In this document: positions 1 through 10,732 of the stretch, piece after piece
How the letters are laid out: every line of letters begins with the position of its first letter
How positions within the stretch are numbered: position 1 is the stretch's first letter
Source: Stentor coeruleus
Taxonomy: Eukaryota; Ciliophora; Heterotrichea; Heterotrichida; Stentoridae
DNA: 64,000 bases
Reading direction: 5' to 3'
Assembly (NCBI GenBank): GCA_001970955.1
Contig: MPUH01000094.1
Coordinates: forward strand, 1-64,000
The notes under the pieces: model-generated
The model's database searches: none
Seen by the model: only the letters and a program-made list of their open reading frames with translations
Told to the model about the DNA's origin: nothing
Program-made: the position numbers and the translations under genes

Positions 1-235
1 ATAATGAAGTTATCTAAATTCACTTAATTCTAAAAAACGCTAATTTATATAATCCCTTAACTACCTCATAAAAATCTTATAGAAAATGAATAACTAATTT
101 TCTTGACGGAATAACTTTTTTTAGAATCTTGGATGTTTCTTATAAAAAAAAGTTTCTTCCTGTTTAGTACATCATTTTCAGGCTTCTTTTAAAATAATCA
201 TACTGATTATATAATAAAGAATAAAGGTAAATAAT
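1..235. other. 5' flank without a gene
   Basis: AT-rich leader before the first coiled-coil gene. No convincing coding frame is seen on either strand. The last bases before the start codon are A/T only, as before most genes in this window. Confidence 0.5.
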
Positions 236-3200
236 ATGAGATCCACTAACTATAAACTTAACGAGAACATTGAAGATATCATTCAAAACATGCAATCACG
301 TATTGCTTCTCTGCAAAATCAGCACATTACTTTTGTCAGCTACTGCTCTAATCTAATACAATCACACTGCAAAAATTTACAGAAAGAAATCAACTCTATT
401 TCTTTATCTAGAGTATCTCAGCAAACCTTAAATAAGCATATTGAAAGCTTAATTTTTAATTACCAAGCTATGACTACTAGTATGGGGTTTTCAGCTTCCA
501 CAAAAGGTATTCAAGATGCTTTAGATCAAGCACAAAGAAGAATTGTAAATTTAATAAAACAACCTTCTGAATCAGACATAGAAAAACGTGTTTATTTAGT
601 TTTTGCTAACCTTTCTGAAATTGTGTATAGAAAAACTATAAGAAAACAAGAAGGTAACTCAGCTAATCAAACTATGAGGTCCCCAAGACAAAATATTATT
701 GATCACTCTGGTAATGCGGGGAAAAACTTTTCTTATATCATGAGTGAAAATAGCAAGTTAAAAGAAAAGACGATGATTCTTGAAGGAAGACTTTCAGAGC
801 TTGAGTATTTACTTAATACTAAAGATAAAGATATTTTTTCTTTGACGCAATCAATTGAATTTGCCAGAAATAGTGCAAAAAGTTCGCCTGATTGCAAACT
901 TAGTTCAATTTCTACATCACCTTTATCATCACCAATCATCAATGACTTTAAGAAAAAAACCGCTTTAAAAGTTTCAAGCTCATTAGAATCAGGATTTAAT
1001 ATGGAAAAATTCAAGCAGAAACTCGAAAACCTAAGCAACTTATTAGAAAAATTCGCTGGGTTCACCACTTCAATTGAAGAAAATATAGTCCAACACCCTG
1101 AACTTGAATACACTTTAACAAGATTCATGTCTGCTAAAAAAGAGATAGCATTTGCTCTTAAAAACATAATCAGTAACGATGATAAAAAAAGTGATGATTC
1201 TCAAGACAAAAGTTTTTCAAACGAAATAATCATGCTGAAAAGTGAAATATGCCGACTTAAAGCTGAACTAAATGAAAAAAACGAAGAAAATATCGAATTA
1301 TCAGAACAATTTGCCAGTCTTGCAAATGAAACCAAAGAGTCACATAAGGAAATTTCTATATCAAAACAAAACCTAAACAAGCTTGAAAAGGAAAACAATG
1401 AACTACGTCTTGAGTCTATTTATATAAAATCACAGATAGAAAGGCTACAGAAAAACAATAAAATTCTTCAGGAATCGCTTGGATCTCGTGAAAATACTTT
1501 AAAAGATTTCTCAGCATTGCAAGCTAAATATGAGGAGATTTTATCAGAGAAAAAATCAAGTTTAAGACCGACACTTTCTATGATTTTTACATCGTCATAT
1601 AGTATTTTACCTAAAAAAAAATTTAAGACTATATTGAAAATAGATATAATACAAGGGTTGCTTATAAAGTCTAGCCAAAAAGTTTCTCAATCAAACAGAA
1701 TTGTTCGTTCATCATCATTTTTAAACAGTCCCAAATCGGAATCAGAAGATTTTCAAGCTTTGAGTAAAAAAATGTCTATAGTAATTGGGGAAAAAAACAA
1801 AGTTGAAGAAGAATTTTTGCTACTAAAAGAAAAAAATATAAGCCTTCAAGTAGAAAATAAAAACCTTATGGACAAGTTATATGAAGCTATGGAAATGTGC
1901 AAAATACTTGAAGAGTTTATGAATAAAAATCATACAAATGTTCTTGAAGTTCAAGTTCAGAGCTTAATATCTTTTTTCCCAGTTACTTCTGAGACAAATA
2001 AAGGGAATATAGTTGGGATTAGTCAACAGGAAATATTTGTGTTACATGAAAAATTAATTGAAATAGAAAATGTGCTTGAAATGAGAAAAGAGGAAAATGA
2101 AGAACTTATAGATAAAAATGTGAAATTTGAGAAATTATTAGAGGAAAAACAAAGTCAAATTGAAGACTTACAAGAAAGTAATAGTAAAAATATGGCATCA
2201 GTTGAGAAACTTAAAGAAGAATTAGCAAAAAGTTTGAATTCTTTCAATGCTATAAGTAGTCTTAAAAGTCAGCTTCAAGAACAAGTTAAATTCTTAAACT
2301 CTTCAAATGATCTTGTAGCATCACAGCTTAAAGAGAAGAAAAAAGAATGTGAAATGCTTATTGAAAAGCTTAAAGAGTATCAATCTTTATCATTTTTATC
2401 AGATGATACTTATAATTGGAAAACTGTAATCCCTGACCATATTACAAAAGTATTAAATAAGTTTGCGGAGGATTATATAGGAACTCAAGAATATATTAAT
2501 TCTAAACTTGATAACCTTACAACTAAACTCATTTCGCTAATATCCTTAGGATCATCACTTAAATCATACAAACAAACTTTAAATTCTCAAGAAAAAGATA
2601 CCAATGAACTGATAAAAGAAATAAAAAAACTCGAAACTGAAAGGAAAAAACTATTGGAAACCCGCGATAAACTCATAACTCAATGCAATTCTCAATCAGA
2701 AGAAATTATAAGCCTAAAACTTGAACAAGAGGAAAAATTCCAACAAAAAATCGAAGATTCCGATTACCAAATAGTCATGCTTCAAAATCAAGTTAAAAAA
2801 CTTCAAACCTCTGAATTATCTTTAAACAAACTTCTCTTAAGCAGCACAGAAAAATCATCCAACCTCCAAAATGAACTTCAAGAAAAAAATGCAATAATTG
2901 AACAACTAACAAATGAGTTATCTCAAATAAAATTCAAACAAAGCGTGTCAAATCATGATCCAAAAGAAAAATACAAAGATGAACTTTATGCATTAAAAAT
3001 GAAAAACATAAAACTCGAACAAACTATTCAGGATTTATCTTTAAATAATGAAGACTTAAATAAAGCAAAATCATCTTTTGCTTCACAATTAGGTAAAATT
3101 GATGAAGAAAGACAATACCTTGAAAGGAAAAATAAAGATAATGAAGCTCAATGGGGTAAAGAAAAAGAATCATTGCAAAAATCTTTAGATAGTTTTGCTA

Positions 3201-4066
3201 AACAGTTAACTGGAGCTAATCTGGAAATCCATAACCTGAAAAGGAAAATCGAGGAGTTGCAAAATTCTCGTAATCCTGATTTTTCAAGCCCAGATGAATA
3301 TAAAATCCACAGAGCAGTAGAACATGATAGACAAATATGGTATTTAATTGAATCAAAAGATACACATAATTATATATGGATTGAACAGTTACCATTTGAA
3401 AATACAGATGAAATTAAAGACCCATTACCAAATCTCATAAAAGAAAGAGCTTCATTACAAAAACTAAATTCTGAATTGTGTATAGAAAACCATAAGAATA
3501 AAAATATTATATACAAAATAGAGAATTTATGTAAAAAAGAAGAAAATCAAGTAATTATGGGTATAATAAATGAAGGTAGAAATCCTGATAAACCATTAGG
3601 TGATGATCTTTTTATCAGAAGTTTTGATAAGAAAAACGAACCAACACAGGAGTTTATAAGAAAACCAAGAAGCAGAGGTTTAAAAATTAACACATACAAA
3701 GACCCTATTGACAGAAAAGCTATGTCTGAGATTTCTGACCATGAGTTTCCATCAAATTCTATCGATTCCTTCAAATCAAACAATGAGCATATCACATTGC
3801 AGCAAGTTTTGAATGAAAAAGAAGAAGAGCTTTTCAAGAAAAATGACATCCTAAGAAAAAACGAGATCTCACTACATATCCTCAAAGACCAAAATACAAA
3901 AAACGCTAAAGAACTTGAGAAATTCGAGCATTTAAAAGTTTTAATAGCCAAATTGCAATTATTAAACCCAAGCATGAACTCTGAATGTTCATCTATTATG
4001 GCAAGAATCATTACTTTATTAGAACTCAATAAAAAAAACTATAAATTAACTAGTAAATATTCATAA
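236..4066 (+). CDS. Large coiled-coil protein (1276 aa)
   Basis: Single-exon frame encoding a long, mostly alpha-helical protein. Heptad-rich stretches dominated by E, K, L, N and Q run from about residue 170 to 1060 and again near the C-terminus. They are interrupted around residues 440-510 by a Ser/Lys-rich, less regular segment (near the RSSSFLNSPKSESED motif). No signal peptide, membrane segment or catalytic motif is visible. The length and continuous heptads suit a structural or tethering role such as cortical, basal-body or Golgi-type coiled coil, but that is inference. The ATG at 236 follows an A/T-only leader and is the first in frame. The next gene starts only 31 bp after the TAA in the same direction and also encodes a coiled coil, so the pair may act together. 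I do not recognise a specific ortholog. Confidence 0.85.
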   Translation: MRSTNYKLNENIEDIIQNMQSRIASLQNQHITFVSYCSNLIQSHCKNLQKEINSISLSRVSQQTLNKHIESLIFNYQAMTTSMGFSASTKGIQDALDQAQRRIVNLIKQPSESDIEKRVYLVFANLSEIVYRKTIRKQEGNSANQTMRSPRQNIIDHSGNAGKNFSYIMSENSKLKEKTMILEGRLSELEYLLNTKDKDIFSLTQSIEFARNSAKSSPDCKLSSISTSPLSSPIINDFKKKTALKVSSSLESGFNMEKFKQKLENLSNLLEKFAGFTTSIEENIVQHPELEYTLTRFMSAKKEIAFALKNIISNDDKKSDDSQDKSFSNEIIMLKSEICRLKAELNEKNEENIELSEQFASLANETKESHKEISISKQNLNKLEKENNELRLESIYIKSQIERLQKNNKILQESLGSRENTLKDFSALQAKYEEILSEKKSSLRPTLSMIFTSSYSILPKKKFKTILKIDIIQGLLIKSSQKVSQSNRIVRSSSFLNSPKSESEDFQALSKKMSIVIGEKNKVEEEFLLLKEKNISLQVENKNLMDKLYEAMEMCKILEEFMNKNHTNVLEVQVQSLISFFPVTSETNKGNIVGISQQEIFVLHEKLIEIENVLEMRKEENEELIDKNVKFEKLLEEKQSQIEDLQESNSKNMASVEKLKEELAKSLNSFNAISSLKSQLQEQVKFLNSSNDLVASQLKEKKKECEMLIEKLKEYQSLSFLSDDTYNWKTVIPDHITKVLNKFAEDYIGTQEYINSKLDNLTTKLISLISLGSSLKSYKQTLNSQEKDTNELIKEIKKLETERKKLLETRDKLITQCNSQSEEIISLKLEQEEKFQQKIEDSDYQIVMLQNQVKKLQTSELSLNKLLLSSTEKSSNLQNELQEKNAIIEQLTNELSQIKFKQSVSNHDPKEKYKDELYALKMKNIKLEQTIQDLSLNNEDLNKAKSSFASQLGKIDEERQYLERKNKDNEAQWGKEKESLQKSLDSFAKQLTGANLEIHNLKRKIEELQNSRNPDFSSPDEYKIHRAVEHDRQIWYLIESKDTHNYIWIEQLPFENTDEIKDPLPNLIKERASLQKLNSELCIENHKNKNIIYKIENLCKKEENQVIMGIINEGRNPDKPLGDDLFIRSFDKKNEPTQEFIRKPRSRGLKINTYKDPIDRKAMSEISDHEFPSNSIDSFKSNNEHITLQQVLNEKEEELFKKNDILRKNEISLHILKDQNTKNAKELEKFEHLKVLIAKLQLLNPSMNSECSSIMARIITLLELNKKNYKLTSKYS

Positions 4067-4097
4067 AACCTTATTATTTATATATAATAATCATAAT

Positions 4098-5906
4098 ATG
4101 GCTGCTGTTACTAAAAAGTCTAACAAGTCTCTTATAAAAAGCACTGAAAAAAGTCCAAATGTTTCACTTGTAAAATCAAGTTCATCAAGAATTAACGCCC
4201 CTGCAATCCATGATCTTATACTTCCTTCAGTTGATAACTTAGACTCTTTGATTTTATCAAGAAAAAGAATTTTAGAAGGACTAAAATTTCAATATGAAGA
4301 TGTGTCAAATGAGTTGATGGCTGAACTTTTAGAAAAAGACAGTAACTTAAATGGGATAAACAAAAGAATTTTAAGTCTTAAGTTTAAGATTTTTTCTAAA
4401 ACAAAATCTACCAAAGAAAACCTTGCGAAAAAACTTATAAATGGGGCGAAAACTAAACTCCAGGCTGAAAACAAAGATAACCAGAGGCTTAAAGAAAGGG
4501 TTAAAGCGTTATCAGAAGAATATGATAAAAAAAACAAGGAAGTCGCTGGGGAAATGGATAAACTACGACAAAAAATACTAGATCTTAATGATATGGGAGA
4601 AATATACTCTGAAGAACTTAAGGAAAAAAATAGAGAATATACTGAAACATTAGGGGATTTCAAAGAAGTTAAAAAAATCTATTCAGGAATGAGTGAAATT
4701 CATAATAGCATTGAAGCTAAAATGGAGGAAAAACGTTTAGAAATTGGAAATCTTATGGACCAATATTATGAATGTATGACCCAATGTGATAGTTTAGAAG
4801 ATCTTGAAGCTTATTATTCAGAGATTTATATTAAAAGCAATACATCGAAAGAAGATCGTGGACAAATGAAAAAAAAATTCAAAAAAGCCAAAAATGTTTT
4901 CCTTAAAATCCAAAACTACCCTGCTGAGATTAATAATTTGATAGAAAATCTTCAAGAAGTGACTGGTTTTATTGAGAATATTATTGATGAAAATGATATT
5001 ACTAGAGCTTTGAATGAGTCTAAGAATATTATTGAAAGGTTAAATGATATACTTGATTTAAACCCTCCGAAACCATTGAAAATATTGGAAGATGAAGAGA
5101 AAAAATCGAGAAAAGCTAAGGGTTATATAAAGGATGCGGAAAAAAAAATGGTAGATTTGAATAAAGCGATACAGAAATTAGAAGGGGTAAATGTTTCTAA
5201 GATACTTAATGATTTAAGGCAGCAGATGGTGTCAAATGAACAGAAGAATAATGAAAAAATGCAGAACTTACAACAAGAAATCAAATCATTTAAACAAAAA
5301 GCTAAACCTGCTAAACAAAACTTTGGAGTTTTTCTTAAGAACAATCAGAAACTTGAAAACGAATTTAATGTTATAAAAACTAAACTTGAAGCTTCGAATG
5401 CTAAGTTGGCAATGTTTCAAAATGCAAAGAAAAATGAAGTCAGCAAGCAAGAAGAGTTGAAAAATGAAATTAATTCACTGAAAAAACGTATGGAGAAACA
5501 GAGAGGCTCAGTATCAGAAATTGAAAATGCTGTGCCGGAGAAGAAACTGCATTCTATAATTAACCAAGTTACAGCTTTGCATGAAGAAATTATGAAAAAA
5601 GATACGCAGATAATCAAAAAAATCCGCGAGCAAATCAAAATCAAAAAAGAAACCAAACAAATGCAACAGAGTATAGAAGGTATGGAAAGGAAAATAAATC
5701 AAACAAAAGAAGAACTTTATAGTAAAGTTGATGAAGAGATAAAGAAAAAGGATAAAGAAATTGAGATGCTTAAAGAAATAGTCAAAGGTAATGCACAAAA
5801 AATCAAAGCAGAAGAAGCCAGTCTGAATTCTATCAGAAGACAGCTTGAACAGTCACCAAATATGAAATCACATAGAGATCTTAAGCTCAACAAATCAAAG
5901 CAATAA
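4098..5906 (+). CDS. Coiled-coil protein (602 aa)
   Basis: Single-exon frame. The first 50 residues or so are Ser/Lys-rich and probably disordered (motif KSSSSRINAPAIHDLILPSV). The remainder is almost continuous Lys/Glu-rich coiled coil, with LDLNPPKPL near residue 315 as one proline-containing break. The C-terminal tail (about residues 580-602) is basic and Asn/Ser-rich. No enzymatic motif, transmembrane segment or EF-hand is visible. It starts 31 bp after the preceding coiled-coil gene on the same strand, and the intergenic bases are A/T-rich. A structural role is inferred only from sequence character; no family assignment is made. Confidence 0.85.
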   Translation: MAAVTKKSNKSLIKSTEKSPNVSLVKSSSSRINAPAIHDLILPSVDNLDSLILSRKRILEGLKFQYEDVSNELMAELLEKDSNLNGINKRILSLKFKIFSKTKSTKENLAKKLINGAKTKLQAENKDNQRLKERVKALSEEYDKKNKEVAGEMDKLRQKILDLNDMGEIYSEELKEKNREYTETLGDFKEVKKIYSGMSEIHNSIEAKMEEKRLEIGNLMDQYYECMTQCDSLEDLEAYYSEIYIKSNTSKEDRGQMKKKFKKAKNVFLKIQNYPAEINNLIENLQEVTGFIENIIDENDITRALNESKNIIERLNDILDLNPPKPLKILEDEEKKSRKAKGYIKDAEKKMVDLNKAIQKLEGVNVSKILNDLRQQMVSNEQKNNEKMQNLQQEIKSFKQKAKPAKQNFGVFLKNNQKLENEFNVIKTKLEASNAKLAMFQNAKKNEVSKQEELKNEINSLKKRMEKQRGSVSEIENAVPEKKLHSIINQVTALHEEIMKKDTQIIKKIREQIKIKKETKQMQQSIEGMERKINQTKEELYSKVDEEIKKKDKEIEMLKEIVKGNAQKIKAEEASLNSIRRQLEQSPNMKSHRDLKLNKSKQ

Positions 5907-6121
5907 AACCTATAATCATTAATTAGCTTCTTAAATTTTTTTTTTTTACTATTCATAGCCCCATAAACTATTTTATCTTATAATCAGCATCATTTAATCC
6001 CTTATCTTAAAAATCTCCTTATAAATCACTCATAATAAAAAAAATCACATCAAATAACACCCACTTTTTTTAAAAGACAATTTTCTAACCAAAAAAGTAA
6101 ATATCCTCATAATTAATCTAC

Positions 6122-7069
6122 TTATTCAGTAACTAAAGTTGTTTGGATAAGCTTAAGGGCATCAGCTTGTCCAAGTGCCCACTCTTGAGCTAGTTCTGCA
6201 GGAGTGAAGTCATAAGGATACAAAGTATGATTTAATCCTTTGCTTGGATAAATCGAATACTGCATATTAACTTGAGGGAAATCATGCTTAGCATTTTCTA
6301 AAACTCTCAAATACAAGTCATAAGCAGAAATTTCAAAGTACCTCATAGTAACTTGTAAAGTCTTATAATTTAAAGCTTCAACTTGACCAAGTTTCAACCC
6401 AGCACCAAGTACCGAGTGAATAATAATTTGATTTTCTTGATATCCAAGTTGATAACAAGCATTAACAGCATCTAAAAGATCAATAGAAAACTTCACACTT
6501 CCAGATACCAATTGGAAATTGCTATATTTAACTAATGGGAAAATCCCTGGATCACTAGCACTTGCATATATCCCAGTGAGCATATTAGTCAAAGTTTGAC
6601 CTGTTGAATTGAAAAACACATAATTTCCTGATACAAGATCAGTACAACCAACACCTAACCATCTTGGGAATTTTGTACCTGGGGCTAGGTTTTTTATTGT
6701 TCTTTTCATTGCTGCTGTATCAAATAAACCTGATTCATAAAGTAGTCCTGTTACTAAACCACCAATCCAATCACTGTAAAGAGTTGCAGAAGTGAAGCTG
6801 TTCCAGAAACTTTGTAATTTGGCTGCTGCTTGTGATTCTTGGCCTTGAGGATAACTAGCCACAATCATTGCGTTTATTGCCCCAATACCAACCCCTGTTA
6901 CAACATCGTATTCTGCTTGACCTGCAGGAAGATTTGTTAGTAAGGCTGATATTGCCCCTGCTTCATATGCTCCACGCTCGGTACCCCCACCTACTGCTAG
7001 AACTCGGCATTGACCATTAAGTGCATATGCCCCGCTTATAGCAAAAAGCAAGATTATTCTTCTCCACAT
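6122..7069 (-). CDS. Secreted patatin-like protein, probable pseudoenzyme
   Basis: A 315-aa protein with a clear N-terminal signal peptide: WRR, then a hydrophobic run, then AYA (about residues 1-17). The patatin fold follows. The glycine-rich oxyanion loop reads GGGTERGAYEAG, a normal form of GGGxR/KG. Active patatin phospholipases carry a Ser nucleophile in GxSxG; here the corresponding stretch reads TGVGIGAINA, so the Ser is Gly. The dyad Asp normally found in a DG[GA] motif also looks lost, since the candidate stretch reads VSGSVKFS. The rest of the fold is intact (DPGIFPLVKYSNFQLV, ending in ALKLIQTTLVTE), so this is not simply a decayed gene. Known family activity is acyl-ester hydrolysis of lipids. 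The inference here is a secreted or vacuolar lipid-binding protein without hydrolysis. Its upstream DNA is strongly C-rich on the coding strand. Confidence 0.8.
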   Translation of the reverse strand: MWRRIILLFAISGAYALNGQCRVLAVGGGTERGAYEAGAISALLTNLPAGQAEYDVVTGVGIGAINAMIVASYPQGQESQAAAKLQSFWNSFTSATLYSDWIGGLVTGLLYESGLFDTAAMKRTIKNLAPGTKFPRWLGVGCTDLVSGNYVFFNSTGQTLTNMLTGIYASASDPGIFPLVKYSNFQLVSGSVKFSIDLLDAVNACYQLGYQENQIIIHSVLGAGLKLGQVEALNYKTLQVTMRYFEISAYDLYLRVLENAKHDFPQVNMQYSIYPSKGLNHTLYPYDFTPAELAQEWALGQADALKLIQTTLVTE

Positions 7070-7653
7070 TTATTATATTCTCCTATAGTTTTTGTTTGAA
7101 AGGTATTTTTTTGTCTTTTTAAAAGCCTATTTTTGTTTGTTTTAGAATTTTGAAGGATTCTGAATGTAAATATTGATAATTTATTTTTTGTCTTTTTAGT
7201 TAGGTGGTATTTATATGTTTGGCTTAGATTTAGATGGGTTGTGTGAAAAGAAGATTTAGAATAATTGAAATTTTATATGGTATTAGGATTGTGATTTGTG
7301 ATTTTGTTAGTATTGGTCAGGATTTTGAGGTAGATGATGTGGGTTTTATAGGATTGGATGATTTTTTGCTTTGGTGTTGGGGGTTTTGGATTGTAGAATA
7401 GTTAGAAGATTTTGATTTTTGGATAAAAAGCGTGACTGCGAGAATACTGTTGATGTTAAAAAATTAAAAATTTAGGATGAAAGTTTATAAGTCTGCCATT
7501 AAATATAGTTATGTTTATATATTCTTTCACCATTATATTTATTTTATCTAAATTTAATGTGTTTGTAAGTTTTAATACCTAAGGAGTTAGAAGATTAAAA
7601 AAATCTATTCAGAAATAAAGACCAAATAATATAAAGTTTATGGTAATCGATAA
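7070..7653. other. Divergent intergenic region, G/T-rich then A/T-rich
   Basis: This lies between the starts of the minus-strand patatin-like gene and the plus-strand ankyrin kinase. No coding frame is supported. Roughly 7085-7440 is strikingly G/T-rich on the plus strand (7321-7380 holds 21 G and 1 C), i.e. C/A-rich on the strand of the patatin-like gene. The last 200 bp are plain A/T. It presumably holds both promoters. Confidence 0.5.
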
Positions 7654-9414
7654 ATGGAAAAATTAAATACTACAATGCTAGCTCATCATCCAAGCGCATT
7701 GAACAAGCAAATAAGTTTAACAGAAGAAGAAACGAAGTCATCCTCGAAAATGGATTCGATCGCTGTGGACTCTGAAGAATGTTTAAGAGATTCAATATTT
7801 GGCTCTATCTCCGAAGGACGCGAATCCATTTTAATCCAAAAAGTCCCTCACCTAGAGTGTTTACAAAGTCACAATCAGCTCTCCCTGTCTTCAGACGACC
7901 CTCTCGAAACCTTGCACAAAGCAGTTACATCCAATAACCTCGAACTCTGCAAAGAAACACTCACAAGCTTCCGTCCAAACACTAATGTCAAATTTGAAAA
8001 CAGCAATACCCTCTTACACTTAGCATCAAATTTCGGATTTTTAAAAATCTGTGAGGTCCTCCTTGACTATGGTGAAGGCACAAATGTAAACGCCCAAAAT
8101 TCCGAACTATCAACACCTTTACACTTAGCTTGTCGTGAGGGTCATTTACAAGTTTCTCAATTATTAGTCCGTTCAGGAGCTGATTTAAACAAAAAAAACA
8201 TTCAAGGAAATACTCCTTTACACCTTGCGGCAATATCAAATAGTTGTACTTTAGTATCATGGTTATTGACTAAAAGCCCTGATTCTATATTGAAAAATCT
8301 GAATGGAATGACTGCTGAAGAATGTGGAAGTGAAGATGTTAAGAGGGCTTTTCAAAAACATTTTAAAAGAACTATTGTGAGTGTTGGGTCGAATTTGAAT
8401 CAATCACAGAAAATTTTGAATAAAAGCAGAAGTACAGATTATCATGAAAAAATTGCCCCAAGTCACTTTTTGGTATTGAGGGAACTGGGTAAAGGGAGTT
8501 TTGGAGAGGTGTTTTTGGTGTCTAAGCAGGATACCAATCAGCTTTTTGCTATGAAAGTTCTACAGAAGGATAAGATTATTAGTCAGAACCTTATAAAATA
8601 TGCACTTACTGAGAGAAATGTCCTTAGTTATATGAAACACCCGTTTATTGTTTCGTTGAACTTTGCTTTTCAGACCGCGGATAAGTTGTTTTTGATATTG
8701 AATTTGTGCCCTGGCGGCGATTTAGGACATCATTTATCGTTAGAAAAACGCTTTACAGAATATAGAGCAAGGATTTATATATGCGAAATCATTTTGGCCC
8801 TAGAAGAGCTTCATAAGCACAATATTATATTCAGAGATCTTAAACCAGATAACATAGTTCTTGATGAAGATGGACATGCTCTTCTCACTGATTTCGGGCT
8901 AAGTAAAGAGAGAATTTTTGATAACTATCAAGCTCGTAGTTTCTGTGGTTCATTAGCCTACTTAGCACCTGAAGTTATCCGCAGACAAGGTCATGGTAAA
9001 GCAGTAGACTGGTACCTTCTCGGTGTAGTTTTTTATGAAATGGTCGTTGGGCGCCCTCCATATTTCTCTATGGACAAAAACGAACTCATCAACAACATCC
9101 AAAGAGGCAAACTAAAAATCCCATCAAGCCTAAGTTCAGAAGCAAAAGAACTAATAATTGATGTAAACAATATATAGCTTTTACAAAGAGATCCATCTAA
9201 AAGACTTGGCGCTGTTCGAGATGCAGAAGAAGTTAAACAGCACAGGTTCTTTAGAGGTATTGATTGGAATTCTGTATATAGAAGAGAATTATGTCCACCA
9301 AAAGTCCCTAAAATAGATGTACCTAAAGCAGGAATCCCAGCTGAAGATATTTATGGAAATTTTTACCCAGCAGATAGTAACAAGATTTATGGGTGGACTT
9401 TTATATCAGATTAA
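7654..9414 (+). CDS. Ankyrin-repeat AGC-type protein kinase, two exons
   Basis: Joining the two exons around the 15-nt intron at 9163-9177 gives 581 aa. Residues 85-225 hold about four ankyrin repeats (NTLLHLASNFGFLKICEVLL, TPLHLACREGHLQVSQLLV, TPLHLAAISNSCTLVSWLL). The kinase runs from about 271 to 530: glycine loop GKGSFGEV, ATP-binding Lys in FAMKVL, catalytic loop IIFRDLKPDN, DFGLSKE, and activation/P+1 segment SFCGSLAYLAPE. The HRD His is Phe, but the catalytic Asp is kept. Exon 2 supplies LLQRDPSKRLGA (the conserved Arg of subdomain XI) and an AGC-style tail ending NKIYGWTFISD. Without splicing the frame would stop inside the kinase domain, which supports the intron. It phosphorylates Ser/Thr; ankyrin repeats usually give partner binding. 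The substrate is unknown. Confidence 0.9.
9163..9177 (+). other. 15-nt intron (ankyrin kinase)
   Basis: GTAAACAATATATAG, phase 0. Reading through it gives an immediate stop. Removing it joins ELIID to LLQRDPSKRLGA, which is the expected end of an AGC kinase domain. Confidence 0.93.
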
Positions 9415-9499
9415 GTGTATCCATAATAATTAATGGACTTGAGCTTTTGTCCAAAAAATAATTTATTATCAATAATTAGATTAGATTTGTTATAGCAAG

Positions 9500-10732
9500 A
9501 TGGACGAAGATGTTGTAAAGACTAAAGTGCCTGAGATTTACCAAAGTATCATAAAAACTGAAGAAGATGTGGACTGGGAACAAATCAAAGAAGATCTCGA
9601 AGAACTAAACTGGCTGTTTTTTGACGACCTCCAAGCATCAGAAACCATAATTTCTGTGTGGAAGGTAGCAGATAAGTATGGTGTATCAGTTCTCCAAGAT
9701 ACCCCTCGGTTTAAACTATTCAAAATCCAGAAAGTAAAACTCATTATAACAAACTACGTTTACAACATAGAAGACTCTTCTGACATCAGTCTGATATGTA
9801 AAGAAAGTCGTGGTAAAATTGAAGAAATGCTATTTTTCTCCTGTGCACGAGGAATGATGTTTATGTCAAGCGAAGAAAATCTCCCAAACCTTACACTGAG
9901 AATATTCGATATTTTCACTGAATTCAAAACCATGATTTCTCATTTTTTCATACATTTCGATAAGCAACTAAAATACCAAATAAACACGACAATAGGAGCT
10001 TTGCTTGATGATATTTTCTATATCAAAGTTTTAAAAGAATTTAAAGAAAAATTAAACGACAACGAAAACACTAAAAAAATCGTCGCGGATTTCGGGTCTA
10101 AAGTTACTGAAAGTCAAAACTATGAAACTCCAAATAATGTTTATACAAGTCAAACTACAGGGCCAGTTGGGTCAAATTGGAAAATTGGATCTGTTAATAG
10201 TGTATCATCAGGGACAGGAATGGGATATAATTATTATATGACAAATGATCATTCAATGCATTTAAGGGAAAATTCATATAAAGGTGAATTAAATGATGAA
10301 AATAAAAGACATGGTTATGGGAAAGTTACTTTTTTTGGTGGGGATACTTATGAAGGGTTTTGGGATAATGATCGTCCACATGGTGAAGGACTTTATGTAT
10401 GGAAAATTGGAGGGAGATATTTAGGAGAATTTACTAAAGGGAATATTAGTGGAGTAGGAAAAAGAGTTTATCCTTCTGGGAATTTTTATGTTGGAGAGTT
10501 TCTTAATGGGAAAAAACATGGGAAAGGGGAAATGAATTTTAAGAATGGGGATGTTTATGAAGGAAACTGGGAAGATGATTGTATGAGTGGGGATGGAAAA
10601 TTTTCTTGGAGTACTGGGGATTATTTTGTAGGCAAATTTGTTAAGGATATGAGAGATGGAAAAGGAGTTTTGACTATGGTCAATGGGGATATTGTTGAAG
10701 GAATCTGGAAGGATAATCAGTTTATTAATTAG
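9500..10732 (+). CDS. MORN-repeat protein (410 aa)
   Basis: The N-terminal 200 residues or so form an acidic, helical region with no recognised domain (motif EDVDWEQIKEDLEELNW). A linker of about 50 residues rich in G, S, N and Y follows. The C-terminal 155 residues are about seven tandem MORN repeats of the Y-x-G-x-(W/F)-x(n)-G-x-G form (YKGELNDENKRHGYG, YEGFWDNDRPHGEG, YVGEFLNGKKHGKG, YEGNWEDDCMSGDG). MORN arrays bind membranes or scaffold proteins in cilia and the cell cortex; ciliates have many. The start ATG at 9500 is preceded by TTATAGCAAG and lies 85 bp after the ankyrin-kinase stop. The downstream region is G/T-rich and non-coding. Confidence 0.9.
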   Translation: MDEDVVKTKVPEIYQSIIKTEEDVDWEQIKEDLEELNWLFFDDLQASETIISVWKVADKYGVSVLQDTPRFKLFKIQKVKLIITNYVYNIEDSSDISLICKESRGKIEEMLFFSCARGMMFMSSEENLPNLTLRIFDIFTEFKTMISHFFIHFDKQLKYQINTTIGALLDDIFYIKVLKEFKEKLNDNENTKKIVADFGSKVTESQNYETPNNVYTSQTTGPVGSNWKIGSVNSVSSGTGMGYNYYMTNDHSMHLRENSYKGELNDENKRHGYGKVTFFGGDTYEGFWDNDRPHGEGLYVWKIGGRYLGEFTKGNISGVGKRVYPSGNFYVGEFLNGKKHGKGEMNFKNGDVYEGNWEDDCMSGDGKFSWSTGDYFVGKFVKDMRDGKGVLTMVNGDIVEGIWKDNQFIN

